Below, piece after piece: positions 33,327 through 40,425 of a DNA stretch of 40,425 nt. The notes beneath the pieces are model-generated. The model was not told the origin of the DNA, ran no database searches, and was given only the letters and a program-made list of their open reading frames with translations. The stretch spans positions 1 through 40,425 of the forward strand of contig CACFLG010000011.1 of the NCBI GenBank assembly GCA_902567095.1, in the 5' to 3' direction. Positions within the stretch are counted from its first letter, which is position 1; every line of letters starts with the position of its first letter. The translations under genes were made by a program, and so were the position numbers. Source of the stretch: an uncultured OM182 clade bacterium. Lineage in GTDB: Bacteria > Pseudomonadota > Gammaproteobacteria > Pseudomonadales > Azotimanducaceae.

Positions 33327-34673
33327 ATGATAAAGACTAAGCACGGACTTGATTTGCCGATCGACGGAGCCCCGCTGCAAGAGGTTTATGAAGGCCCAGA
33401 GATCTCAAGAATAGGTATAGTCGGGTACGATTATCCTAGCATTAAGCCCACAATGCATGTGGTAATTGGAGATCGAGTACTACCGGGCCAACCACTTTTC
33501 TCCGATAAAAAGATTCCTGACCTTAAGATCTGCTCACCGCTCAGCGGTGAAATTTCTGCGATCAATCGAGGCGAAAAAAGAGTCTTAGAATCTGTAGAAA
33601 TAAAGATTGATTCAGATCGTTGTGGTCCCCTGTACGACCCGATCGAGCACTCCAAAATTTTAGAATTAGGACGGGAGAGAGTGTTAAACCAGCTAGTAGA
33701 AAGCGGACAATGGCTAGCGTTCAAGGGTCGGCCTTACGGCAGAAGTGTCCCGCCTCAAGGAAAAGCCCCTGAGGCTATTTTCGTAACCTCGGCAGATACT
33801 AGACCCCACTGTCCTCGACCCTCTGTTGTAATTAACGAGCGCTCAGAAGAGTATCTCGTTGGCATTGACGTCATCTCTGTCCTTACTGAAGGGAAAGTGT
33901 TCGTTTGTTCGAATGAAGAGGATTCGATACCGGTGTCTCGCAATGAGAAGGTCGTAAATGAAAGCTTTTCAGGGCCACATCCTGCTGGGAATGCTGGCAC
34001 TCACATTCATTTTCTGCGTCCAGTCCACCTGAACCGATCGGTGTGGCAAATCGGTTACCAGGATGTAATTGCTATAGGGTCCTTTTTTCTTTCAGGCTGC
34101 ATAGATCCTTACCGAGTTGTATCCCTCGCCGGACCGAGAGTCTCTGATCCGATGTTATATAGAACCCTGCAAGGAGCTAGCATTTGCGAGCTGACTGGAG
34201 GGAAAATTCTTGGGACACAGAATAGAGTTATAAGTGGATCAGTAATAGACGGAAGGAGAGCAGCTGGCCCCACGGCTTTTTTGGGACGCTTTCACAATCA
34301 AATTTCTGTTATCCGTGAGGGTCTTGAACGAGATTTGCTGGAGTTTGTTAGCCCAGGCGCTAACAAATTCTCGCTAACCAATCTGTTTTTGGGATCCTTT
34401 AGGAATATGAATTTCGATATGTCCACATCGACTGAAGGTTCCCCAAGGTCAATTTTCCCGTTGGGCACATATGAGAGAACCATGCCATTAGATATTTTAG
34501 CCACCCCCCTTTTGAAAGCGTTAGTCGTTGATGACTTAGAAGCCGCGATAGACCTCGGAGCGCTTGAACTGGAAGAAGAGGATATTGCTCTTTGTACGTT
34601 TGCCTGTCCGGGGAAATACGAGTATGGGCCCTACCTCCGTAAAATGTTAAACCGGATTCAAGAAGAGAGTTAA
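33327..34673 (+). CDS. nqrA: Na+-translocating NADH:quinone reductase subunit A
   Basis: 448 residues, the usual NqrA length (446 in Vibrio). It is a peripheral subunit on the cytoplasmic side, required for quinone reduction. The first block KTKHGLDLPIDGAPLQEVYE is the family start, and HVVIGDRVLPGQPLFSDK follows. GPHPAGNAGTHIHFLRPV and FTLPFLG-like segments (PTAFLGRFHNQISVIREGLE) are family marks. The C-terminus CTFACPGKYEYGPYLRKMLN is typical. An AAGGAAG site is upstream of the ATG. This is the first gene of six nqr genes with tight spacing (A-B 3 bases, B/C overlap 14, C-D 8, D-E 5, E-F 21). The enzyme pumps sodium out while oxidising NADH, supporting life in sea water. Confidence 0.96.
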   Translation: MIKTKHGLDLPIDGAPLQEVYEGPEISRIGIVGYDYPSIKPTMHVVIGDRVLPGQPLFSDKKIPDLKICSPLSGEISAINRGEKRVLESVEIKIDSDRCGPLYDPIEHSKILELGRERVLNQLVESGQWLAFKGRPYGRSVPPQGKAPEAIFVTSADTRPHCPRPSVVINERSEEYLVGIDVISVLTEGKVFVCSNEEDSIPVSRNEKVVNESFSGPHPAGNAGTHIHFLRPVHLNRSVWQIGYQDVIAIGSFFLSGCIDPYRVVSLAGPRVSDPMLYRTLQGASICELTGGKILGTQNRVISGSVIDGRRAAGPTAFLGRFHNQISVIREGLERDLLEFVSPGANKFSLTNLFLGSFRNMNFDMSTSTEGSPRSIFPLGTYERTMPLDILATPLLKALVVDDLEAAIDLGALELEEEDIALCTFACPGKYEYGPYLRKMLNRIQEES

Positions 34674-34676
34674 AGA

Positions 34677-35885
34677 ATGTCACTTAGAGGAACTTTAGAT
34701 AGGTTAGCTCCCCAATTCGAAAAAGGCGGAAGGTATGAGCGCTTGTACCCATTGTACGAGATGATAGACACGATTTGCTATTCGCCAGGCCTCGTGACAA
34801 AGACCAGCTCACATGTTCGAGACGCAGTAGATATGAAACGAATCATGACTACCGTTTGGATTTGTGCATTCTTCCCAATGATCGCTGGAATGTATTTTTG
34901 TGGTTTTCAAGCTAATGTCGCCATGGAGACCATGGAAGTTTCGGGTGTTCCCGGTTGGCGAGGAGATTTGATCACTTTTTTAGCGGGCCACGATCCCAAT
35001 AGCGTTTGGGACTGTATGGTTTTTGGAGCGGTGCATTATTTTCCTATCTACATTACTGTTTTTATTGTGGGTGGCATCTGGGAAGCCTTATTTTCAATAG
35101 TGCGCGGGCACGAAATTAATGAGGGGTTTTTCGTCACTAGCATTTTATTTTCTTTGACGCTTCCAGCTACTATTCCTCTCTGGCAAGCGGCTTTGGGTAT
35201 TAGTTTCGGTGTAGTGGTAGGTAAAGAAATTTTTGGTGGGACCGGGAAAAACTTTTTGAATCCAGCGCTGACAGGGAGAGCCTTCCTATACTTTGCGTAT
35301 CCCGCGCAAATCTCAGGAGACTCCGTTTGGACAGCTGTGGATGGTTTTAGTGGGGCCACGGCTTTGGGCCAAGCTGCGGCGGAAGGGATGACTGGGTTAG
35401 CTGAGATGGGGATTTCGTGGTCTGAAGCTTTCTTCGGAAATATGCAAGGATCTATAGGGGAAACCTCAACTTTGGCGATATTCATTGGTGGCGCTGTCTT
35501 ACTCGTCACTCGAACCGCGTCTTGGCGGATAATGCTAGGGGTTTTTCTCGGCATGGTTTTTACAGCATCATTTTTTAATTTGATTGGGTCGGATTCAAAC
35601 CCTATGTTTGGGATGCCTTGGTACTGGCATCTTGTGCTGGGCGGTTTTGCTTTTGGTATGGTTTATATGGCGACGGATCCAGTCTCGGCCTCTATGACAA
35701 ACCAAGGAAAATTTTGGTATGGGACTTTAATTGGATTGATGTGTGTGCTCATTCGAGTCGTTAACCCAGCTTTCCCTGAGGGCATGATGCTGGCTATATT
35801 GTTCGCCAATCTTTTTGCGCCGCTATTTGATTGGGCGGTTATTCGATCAAATATTAAAAGGAGGCTGGCTCGTGTTGGCGCCTAA
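34677..35885 (+). CDS. nqrB: Na+-translocating NADH:quinone reductase subunit B
   Basis: 402 residues (about 410 usual), with around ten membrane helices. The covalent FMN attachment site is Thr228 in [13 protein letters not shown] (the [S/T]-G-A-T motif). Other family blocks are [40 protein letters not shown] and [20 protein letters not shown]. NqrB is the main sodium-conducting subunit and also carries riboflavin. Its ATG follows nqrA by three bases. The 3' end overlaps nqrC by 14 bases. Confidence 0.96.
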   Translation: MSLRGTLDRLAPQFEKGGRYERLYPLYEMIDTICYSPGLVTKTSSHVRDAVDMKRIMTTVWICAFFPMIAGMYFCGFQANVAMETMEVSGVPGWRGDLITFLAGHDPNSVWDCMVFGAVHYFPIYITVFIVGGIWEALFSIVRGHEINEGFFVTSILFSLTLPATIPLWQAALGISFGVVVGKEIFGGTGKNFLNPALTGRAFLYFAYPAQISGDSVWTAVDGFSGATALGQAAAEGMTGLAEMGISWSEAFFGNMQGSIGETSTLAIFIGGAVLLVTRTASWRIMLGVFLGMVFTASFFNLIGSDSNPMFGMPWYWHLVLGGFAFGMVYMATDPVSASMTNQGKFWYGTLIGLMCVLIRVVNPAFPEGMMLAILFANLFAPLFDWAVIRSNIKRRLARVGA

Positions 35886-36672
35886 AAACAAAGATTCAAT
35901 GTCGAACGTAATGGCTGTAGCTTTATCTGTCTGTTTTGTTTGCTCCATTATGGTTGCGAGCGCGGCGGTTTTGTTGAAGCCTCAGAGAATTGCTAATAAG
36001 AACTTCGATAGAATATCGAATATTTTAATGGCAGCGGGAATTCAAAATGTTAGTCCTACCGAAATTGTAAGCGAGTTCGATAAGTTTGAGGTAAAAGTAG
36101 CTGATTTAGCTGAGGGAAGGATAATAAGCGATCTCGAAGCACTGGATCTGGGAATCGATACTAGTGCTTACGATCAGCGGAAAGCCTCCAAAGACCCTTC
36201 GTTATCGAAATCGCTAAAAGAAGGGGAAGACATAGCTTCCATAAGTCGAAGGGCGAGATATAGTGTTATCTATGTTTTAAGAGAAGAAGAAACACGAGCT
36301 ATCTCGAAGATAATATTACCAGTGCACGGTTATGGTTTGTGGTCGACACTTTACGGTTTTTTGTCCTTGCAAGGGGATATGAATACGGTCTCAGGCATCA
36401 CTTTTTATGAGCACGGGGAAACGGCTGGGTTAGGGGGAGAGGTGGACAACCCAGATTGGAAGAAATCCTGGGAAGGGAAGAAGATTTATTCCGATGGCAA
36501 CGTTGCTCTAAGGGTTATAAAAGGCAAGGCTTCCTCGGATTCGCCTGATTATGATTACCAGATCGATGGTCTCTCGGGTGCGACCCTAACAAGTCGCGGC
36601 GTTGAAAACATGGTCGCATATTGGTTAGGGAAAGATGGATTCGGTCCTGTATTGTCGAGATTAGGGGAGTAA
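35872..36672 (+). CDS. nqrC: Na+-translocating NADH:quinone reductase subunit C
   Basis: 266 residues from the GTG at 35872, chosen because GGAGG lies seven bases before it; the frame itself is open from 35815 inside nqrB. One N-terminal membrane helix ([20 protein letters not shown]). The soluble periplasmic domain ends with the covalent FMN site Thr238 in [37 protein letters not shown] and [20 protein letters not shown] are characteristic. Covalent FMN is attached by ApbE, which is not in this window. Confidence 0.95.
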   Translation: MLAPKNKDSMSNVMAVALSVCFVCSIMVASAAVLLKPQRIANKNFDRISNILMAAGIQNVSPTEIVSEFDKFEVKVADLAEGRIISDLEALDLGIDTSAYDQRKASKDPSLSKSLKEGEDIASISRRARYSVIYVLREEETRAISKIILPVHGYGLWSTLYGFLSLQGDMNTVSGITFYEHGETAGLGGEVDNPDWKKSWEGKKIYSDGNVALRVIKGKASSDSPDYDYQIDGLSGATLTSRGVENMVAYWLGKDGFGPVLSRLGE

Positions 36673-36680
36673 ATATTAAA

Positions 36681-37337
36681 ATGACCAGCAAAGAAATCCT
36701 TTTAAACCCGCTCTTCAATAACAACCCCATAGGACTTCAAATCTTAGGTATCTGTTCAGCTCTTGCGGTCACCACTAAGATGAGCGTCGCTTTGGTCATG
36801 TGCATTGCGCTTACTGTGGTTTGTGCTTTTTCAAATCTCTTCATTTCCGTTATCAGGAACCGAATACCTAGCAGTGTCAGGATAATTGTTCAGATGACGA
36901 TTATCGCTTCCCTAGTAATAGTGGTAGATCAAGTCCTTGGCGCAGTGGCATACGATTTAAGTAAACAATTAAGTGTGTTTGTCGGGTTGATTATCACTAA
37001 TTGCATCGTTATGGGCCGTGCAGAAGCCTTTGCTATGCAGAACCCTCCGTGGCCTAGCTTTATCGATGGAGTAGGAAATGGGCTAGGCTATAGTTTGATT
37101 TTAATGTTGGTAGCCGCAGTCAGAGAGTTATTTGGCTCGGGCAGCATGTTTGGTGTCGAAGTCCTGCCCCTGGTTACAAATGGTGGCTGGTATTCGCCAA
37201 TGGGCCTTATGCTTCTTCCGCCAAGCGCGTTTTTTATTATTGGCGGGATTATATGGGCCATCAGAGCTTGGAAAAAAGATCAAGTTGAAGAGTCTGAGCA
37301 TGAGATTGGTGAACAGACAGCGTTTTCTAAGGTGTAA
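36681..37337 (+). CDS. nqrD: Na+-translocating NADH:quinone reductase subunit D
   Basis: 218 residues from the ATG at 36681 with GGGGAG upstream; the frame is open to 36621 but the earlier GTG is inside nqrC. Six membrane helices. Recognisable blocks are [40 protein letters not shown] and the C-terminal [20 protein letters not shown]. Together with NqrE it forms the pair that holds the intramembrane Fe site between four cysteines (here Cys29 in GICSALAV and Cys112 in TNCIVMG). Each is related to RnfE/RnfA. Confidence 0.95.
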   Translation: MTSKEILLNPLFNNNPIGLQILGICSALAVTTKMSVALVMCIALTVVCAFSNLFISVIRNRIPSSVRIIVQMTIIASLVIVVDQVLGAVAYDLSKQLSVFVGLIITNCIVMGRAEAFAMQNPPWPSFIDGVGNGLGYSLILMLVAAVRELFGSGSMFGVEVLPLVTNGGWYSPMGLMLLPPSAFFIIGGIIWAIRAWKKDQVEESEHEIGEQTAFSKV

Positions 37338-37342
37338 AAAGA

Positions 37343-37954
37343 ATGTTGGAATATTACTTGGGTTTGTTTGTCAGAGCTGTTTTTATAGAGAATATGGCGC
37401 TCGTGTTTTTTCTAGGCATGTGTACCTTCATTGCTATTTCAAAGAAAATTGAGACCTCTTTCGGTCTTGGTATTGCTGTGATTGTGGTTTTAACCATTAC
37501 TGTTCCGGTTAACAACCTGATTTATCAATATCTGCTGGCAGATGGTGCCCTTGCTTGGGCAGGAATGCCAGAAGTCGATCTGAGTTTTCTTGGTTTTCTT
37601 TCCTACATCGGGGTTATAGCCGCGATTGTTCAAATTCTTGAGATGTTTTTGGATAAATATGTTCCCGTTCTGTACAACGCGCTGGGAGTCTTTTTACCTC
37701 TCATCACTGTAAACTGTGCGATCCTTGGGGCGGCGTTGTTTATGGTAAACAGAGATTATAGCTTTGGTGAAAGCGTTGTTTATGGTTTTGGTTCCGGAGT
37801 AGGGTGGGCTTTGGCAATTGTGGTCCTTGCTGGAATAAGGGAAAAGATGAAATACAGTGATGTGCCAGAGGGGTTGCGTGGTCTTGGCATAACCTTTGTC
37901 ACTGTTGGCCTGATGTCACTGGGCTTTATGTCCTTTGGCGGGATTTCGCTTTAG
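37343..37954 (+). CDS. nqrE: Na+-translocating NADH:quinone reductase subunit E
   Basis: 203 residues (about 198-202 usual), six membrane helices. Family blocks are [40 protein letters not shown] and [20 protein letters not shown]. The NqrE cysteines of the intramembrane Fe site are visible (Cys26 in LGMCTF and Cys123 in VNCAILG). Start follows nqrD by five bases. NqrE is related to RnfA, and NqrD/E pair in inverted topology. Confidence 0.95.
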   Translation: MLEYYLGLFVRAVFIENMALVFFLGMCTFIAISKKIETSFGLGIAVIVVLTITVPVNNLIYQYLLADGALAWAGMPEVDLSFLGFLSYIGVIAAIVQILEMFLDKYVPVLYNALGVFLPLITVNCAILGAALFMVNRDYSFGESVVYGFGSGVGWALAIVVLAGIREKMKYSDVPEGLRGLGITFVTVGLMSLGFMSFGGISL

Positions 37955-37975
37955 TTTAAAAGGGTAAAGAAAGAG

Positions 37976-39202
37976 ATGAATTTTTATGAGGTTTTCGTAA
38001 GCGTAGGTATGTTTACTACGGTCATTATGATGCTTGTTTTTCTGATTTTGTTTGCACGCAGATCACTAGTGAGTTCTGGAGAGGTTTCGATCGAGATCAA
38101 TGGGGATCCTGAAAAAACCATAGTGTGTGCGGCGGGAGGGAAATTACTCAACACCCTGGCAGATTCAGGGATATTTTTATCCTCTGCCTGCGGTGGTGGG
38201 GGGACTTGTGCCCAATGCAGGTGCAAGGTGCTTGATGGAGGTGGGTCAATGCTTTCCACAGAGGCCGGGCATTTTACTCGGGGAGAAGCAAAGGAGGGTT
38301 GGAGGCTCTCGTGTCAAACAGCGGTCAAGCAGGACTTGAAGATAGAGGTTCCTCAAGAATTTTTTGGCGTAAAGAGATGGGAGTGTGAGGTCCTCTCGAA
38401 CGATAACGTGGCGACTTTTATTAAAGAGCTTGTCTTGAAGTTGCCTGAAGGAGAGGAAGTAGATTTCCGAGCTGGAGGGTATGTTCAATTTGAAATCCCT
38501 TCTTATGATATTGCTTATAAAGATATTTTGGTCGGAGAGGAATATCTGGGTGATTGGAACAAATTTGGGGTTTTTGACCATACGTCTCGGGTGGATGAGC
38601 CAACGATAAGAGCATACTCCATGGCAAATTATCCCGAAGAAAAAGGGATTATGAAATTCAATATTCGGGTAGCTTCTCCACCCCCTGGTACTGATTTTCC
38701 GCCTGGCAGAATGTCTTCCTACTTGTTTACACTCAAACCCGGAGACACCGTAACTATTTTTGGTCCCTATGGAGAATTTTTCGCAAAAGACACCGAAGCC
38801 GAGATGGTCTTTGTTGGTGGCGGCGCCGGAATGGCGCCCATGAGAGCTCATATTTTTGATCAACTGCTAAGATTAAAGTCTTCCCGAAAAATTTCCTTTT
38901 GGTACGGTGGGAGAAACCAAACTGAGCTATTTTATGTTGACGAATTTGACCAACTTGCAAGAGAAAATGACAACTTCGAATGGCACGTCGCGCTCTCAGA
39001 CCAAAACATTGAAGGCTGGGATGGGCTGACGGGGTTCATACACAACGTTTTGTTTGATGAGTACCTTAAAGATCACCCTGCACCTGAGGATTGCGAGTTT
39101 TACATGTGTGGCCCACCCATGATGAACTCTGCGGTAATTGGGATGCTAGAGGATCTAGGAGTGGAGAGAGAAAACATTTTCTTAGATGACTTCGGTGGAT
39201 AG
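37976..39202 (+). CDS. nqrF: Na+-translocating NADH:quinone reductase subunit F (NADH-oxidising)
   Basis: 408 residues (407 in Vibrio). One N-terminal membrane helix (about 8-27). The [2Fe-2S] ferredoxin domain has cysteines 72, 78, 81 and 113 ([15 protein letters not shown] and RLSCQTAV). The FAD site is [11 protein letters not shown]. The NADH-binding part begins with [19 protein letters not shown] and continues to the C-terminal [17 protein letters not shown]. The C-terminus [10 protein letters not shown] is typical. NADH is oxidised here and electrons pass through FAD and 2Fe-2S to the membrane subunits. The gene ends the operon; apbE and nqrM, often located next, are absent. It is convergent with the Nudix gene. 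Confidence 0.97.
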   Translation: MNFYEVFVSVGMFTTVIMMLVFLILFARRSLVSSGEVSIEINGDPEKTIVCAAGGKLLNTLADSGIFLSSACGGGGTCAQCRCKVLDGGGSMLSTEAGHFTRGEAKEGWRLSCQTAVKQDLKIEVPQEFFGVKRWECEVLSNDNVATFIKELVLKLPEGEEVDFRAGGYVQFEIPSYDIAYKDILVGEEYLGDWNKFGVFDHTSRVDEPTIRAYSMANYPEEKGIMKFNIRVASPPPGTDFPPGRMSSYLFTLKPGDTVTIFGPYGEFFAKDTEAEMVFVGGGAGMAPMRAHIFDQLLRLKSSRKISFWYGGRNQTELFYVDEFDQLARENDNFEWHVALSDQNIEGWDGLTGFIHNVLFDEYLKDHPAPEDCEFYMCGPPMMNSAVIGMLEDLGVERENIFLDDFGG

Positions 39203-39226
39203 GTGTAGGTGCTGGGAGATATTTTT

Positions 39227-40006
39227 CTAGCCAGGAATTCTTTCCGACCTAGTCTTGTGCCCTGCATCCTCGTCTATTACAACGTAAGTTCCATCCTCCC
39301 TTGTTTCTAACCTAGGCAAGACAACTTTAATTTCGGTCTTAAGAGACGCAGCAATAGCTTGCTCGGCCGAAATGTTTTCGCCTAAGCGTTCGATGTTTAC
39401 CCGAGTCGGGAAAATGATCGTGTATTTCCCCCCACGATTGCCCTCGAGTGCTTCCTGTGGTGAAAGCCATAATGAATCGACAGATTCGTTCCCGTCATGC
39501 TTAGCCGCTTGATCAGGCGCTCTCGCGATAAAAAATTGCGTATCGAAACGCTTCGGCATCATTTCAGGAGTTATCCAATGAGCAAATTGATAGAGTTCAT
39601 CGCATGCTAACCTAAGATTTTCTTTCGCCAAAAAATCTCGAAAGGTTATCTGCCCTGAGTGCAAGGCTTTCCGATAGTGCGATAGTTCTTTTAATTTCGA
39701 TCCGGAGATAATTGTCTTTGAACCTCTAGGCCTAGCAAACAGAATCCCGCTTTCCTCGAAAGCTTCCCTTATGGCACCCACTTTGTATGCTGGGTCAAAT
39801 GAGTCCTCATTTTTTATTCCTTCACAATGAATATCCATCTCATAGTCTTGCTCATCTATTTTCCCTCCGGGAAATACCAGCGCGCCAGACGCGAAGTCGA
39901 TTTTGTGATGCCTCACAACCATAAAGGTTTCCAAACCGTTGTTTGCCTCTCGAACCATAATTATTGTTGCAGATGGTATCGTCTTTGTGTCCTGAGATGG
40001 TTTCAT
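39227..40006 (-). CDS. Nudix hydrolase
   Basis: 259 residues; GGAG lies upstream of the ATG at 40006. The Nudix box is split by an insertion: FPGGKIDEQD at about 46-55 is followed after some 25 residues by KVGAIREAFEESGILFA, which holds the conserved R-E-x2-E-E-x-G core. The N-terminus (ATIIMVREANNGLETFMVVR) is the first strand pair of the fold, and the C-terminal part (TQFFIARAPDQA, LWLSPQEALEG) resembles the NUDT19/RppH-unlike group that includes coenzyme A diphosphatases. The longer size fits this group. The substrate (CoA, NADH or another nucleoside diphosphate) cannot be told. The gene is 17 bases downstream of the NTF2-like gene on the same strand, and is probably in one transcription unit with it. 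Confidence 0.85.
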   Translation of the reverse strand: MKPSQDTKTIPSATIIMVREANNGLETFMVVRHHKIDFASGALVFPGGKIDEQDYEMDIHCEGIKNEDSFDPAYKVGAIREAFEESGILFARPRGSKTIISGSKLKELSHYRKALHSGQITFRDFLAKENLRLACDELYQFAHWITPEMMPKRFDTQFFIARAPDQAAKHDGNESVDSLWLSPQEALEGNRGGKYTIIFPTRVNIERLGENISAEQAIAASLKTEIKVVLPRLETREDGTYVVIDEDAGHKTRSERIPG

Positions 40007-40023
40007 GGTTGCTCCGTTAATTG

Positions 40024-40425
40024 TTATCTCGCCCTCTCGATGAGAATCTTCCAGTCTGAATCCTCTTTTCGCATTCTCAAAACTTTGGTCATTCTAAGAA
40101 CCTTGTCAGTAACGTCTCTATATGTGTTCGAGGAATATGTTTGCCTGAAGAAGACATCTACCAGGTCTTCTTCGACTTGAACGAACCTCTGATATTCCAA
40201 TGTTACCCTTATAAACTTAGGCCTGCTTAGTCGATCTTTTCTAAGGTTTTCCCAGCTTTTTCTTGACCGATTTCCCGGCACGGAGAAATCTTTAGAGTAA
40301 CTCGATAGATAGTTACTTACGTTCTTGTTTGACCATGCTTTAGCCCATTCATCGATTGCCTCTACTAAGGATTCTCTTGTCGAGCTTACTAAAACTGGCT
40401 CCCCACTTTGTATTAATAGTGCTTC
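40024..40425 (-). CDS. C-terminal part of an NTF2-like (Cds6-type) protein, runs off the window
   Basis: 134 residues are visible and the frame is open to the right edge, so the start is outside; the GTG at 40281 is internal. The visible part is one NTF2-like domain. Its helix VSSTRESLVEAIDEWAKAWS is followed by NYLSSYSKDFSVPGN, RSRKSWENLRKDRLSRPKFI and the strand block LVDVFFRQTYSSNTYRDVTD, ending DSDWKILIERAR. This is the form of the Cds6 C-terminal domain found after a TPR domain or after an L,D-transpeptidase catalytic domain in gammaproteobacteria. Which of these lies upstream cannot be seen. It is in tandem with the Nudix gene. Confidence 0.72.
   Translation of the reverse strand, partial: EALLIQSGEPVLVSSTRESLVEAIDEWAKAWSNKNVSNYLSSYSKDFSVPGNRSRKSWENLRKDRLSRPKFIRVTLEYQRFVQVEEDLVDVFFRQTYSSNTYRDVTDKVLRMTKVLRMRKEDSDWKILIERAR

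Noticed and set aside
35815-35871. Upstream start of nqrC inside nqrB
   Set aside because: The GTG at 35872 has an ideal GGAGG seven bases before it, and the extra residues are nqrB read out of frame.
1-40425. Mobile elements, prophage, CRISPR, tRNA or rRNA genes
   Set aside because: I looked for transposase motifs, regular spaced repeats and cloverleaf or rRNA-like stretches in the gaps and found none; larger searches by program would be needed to exclude degraded copies.

Overview
The window looks like a piece of chromosome from a moderately AT-rich marine gammaproteobacterium. The evidence is a complete six-gene Na+-translocating NADH:quinone reductase operon (nqrA-F), the order topA-lexA-(envelope genes)-csiV-mfd-gap-nqr, which I recall as close to that of Pseudomonas and its relatives, a LexA regulator with canonical CTGT-N8-ACAG boxes, and remains of a large arylsulfatase, a gene type common in marine bacteria that use sulfated polysaccharides. 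Almost every gene is chromosomal housekeeping. I see no transposase, phage gene, CRISPR array, rRNA or tRNA.

Left part (1-10.7 kb): the end of a Bat (aerotolerance-type) cluster (VWA/TPR protein and BatD), aminopeptidase N with a GlpG-like rhomboid protease, an XdhC/MocA-like molybdenum-cofactor maturation pair, NAD kinase diverging from serine acetyltransferase across a striking palindrome, and a class I fructose-bisphosphate aldolase. Middle part (10.8-16.4 kb): the most accessory stretch. It holds a small membrane protein with a Popeye/cNMP-binding-like domain, an FMN-split-barrel protein, a GPH-type symporter, two proteins I cannot assign, and a 242-residue protein built almost entirely from heptads with asparagine at one fixed core position. 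It ends in two gene remnants, a tatD 5' end joined to an arylsulfatase 3' end.

Right part (16.4-40.4 kb): soluble lytic transglycosylase, universal stress protein, topA, lexA, then an envelope operon (LolA-like sorting protein, SPOR protein, outer-membrane beta-barrel, MscS channel). The SPOR and barrel genes appear to be joined by a -1 frameshift at an A-AAA-AAG heptamer. After these come csiV and mfd, a GAPDH with a long N-terminal extension, the nqr operon with a structured leader, a Nudix hydrolase and the end of an NTF2-like (Cds6-type) protein running off the window.

The genes combine core metabolism (sodium-based respiration, sugar phosphate interconversion, cysteine and NADP synthesis), DNA topology and repair (TopA, LexA, Mfd) and envelope upkeep (Slt, SPOR, CsiV, MscS, LolA-like). 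The four places most worth a second look are the Asn-heptad protein (14674-15402), the SPOR-barrel frameshift (near 24680), the tatD/sulfatase junction (near 16180) and the palindromes at 8734-8763 and 10710-10731.
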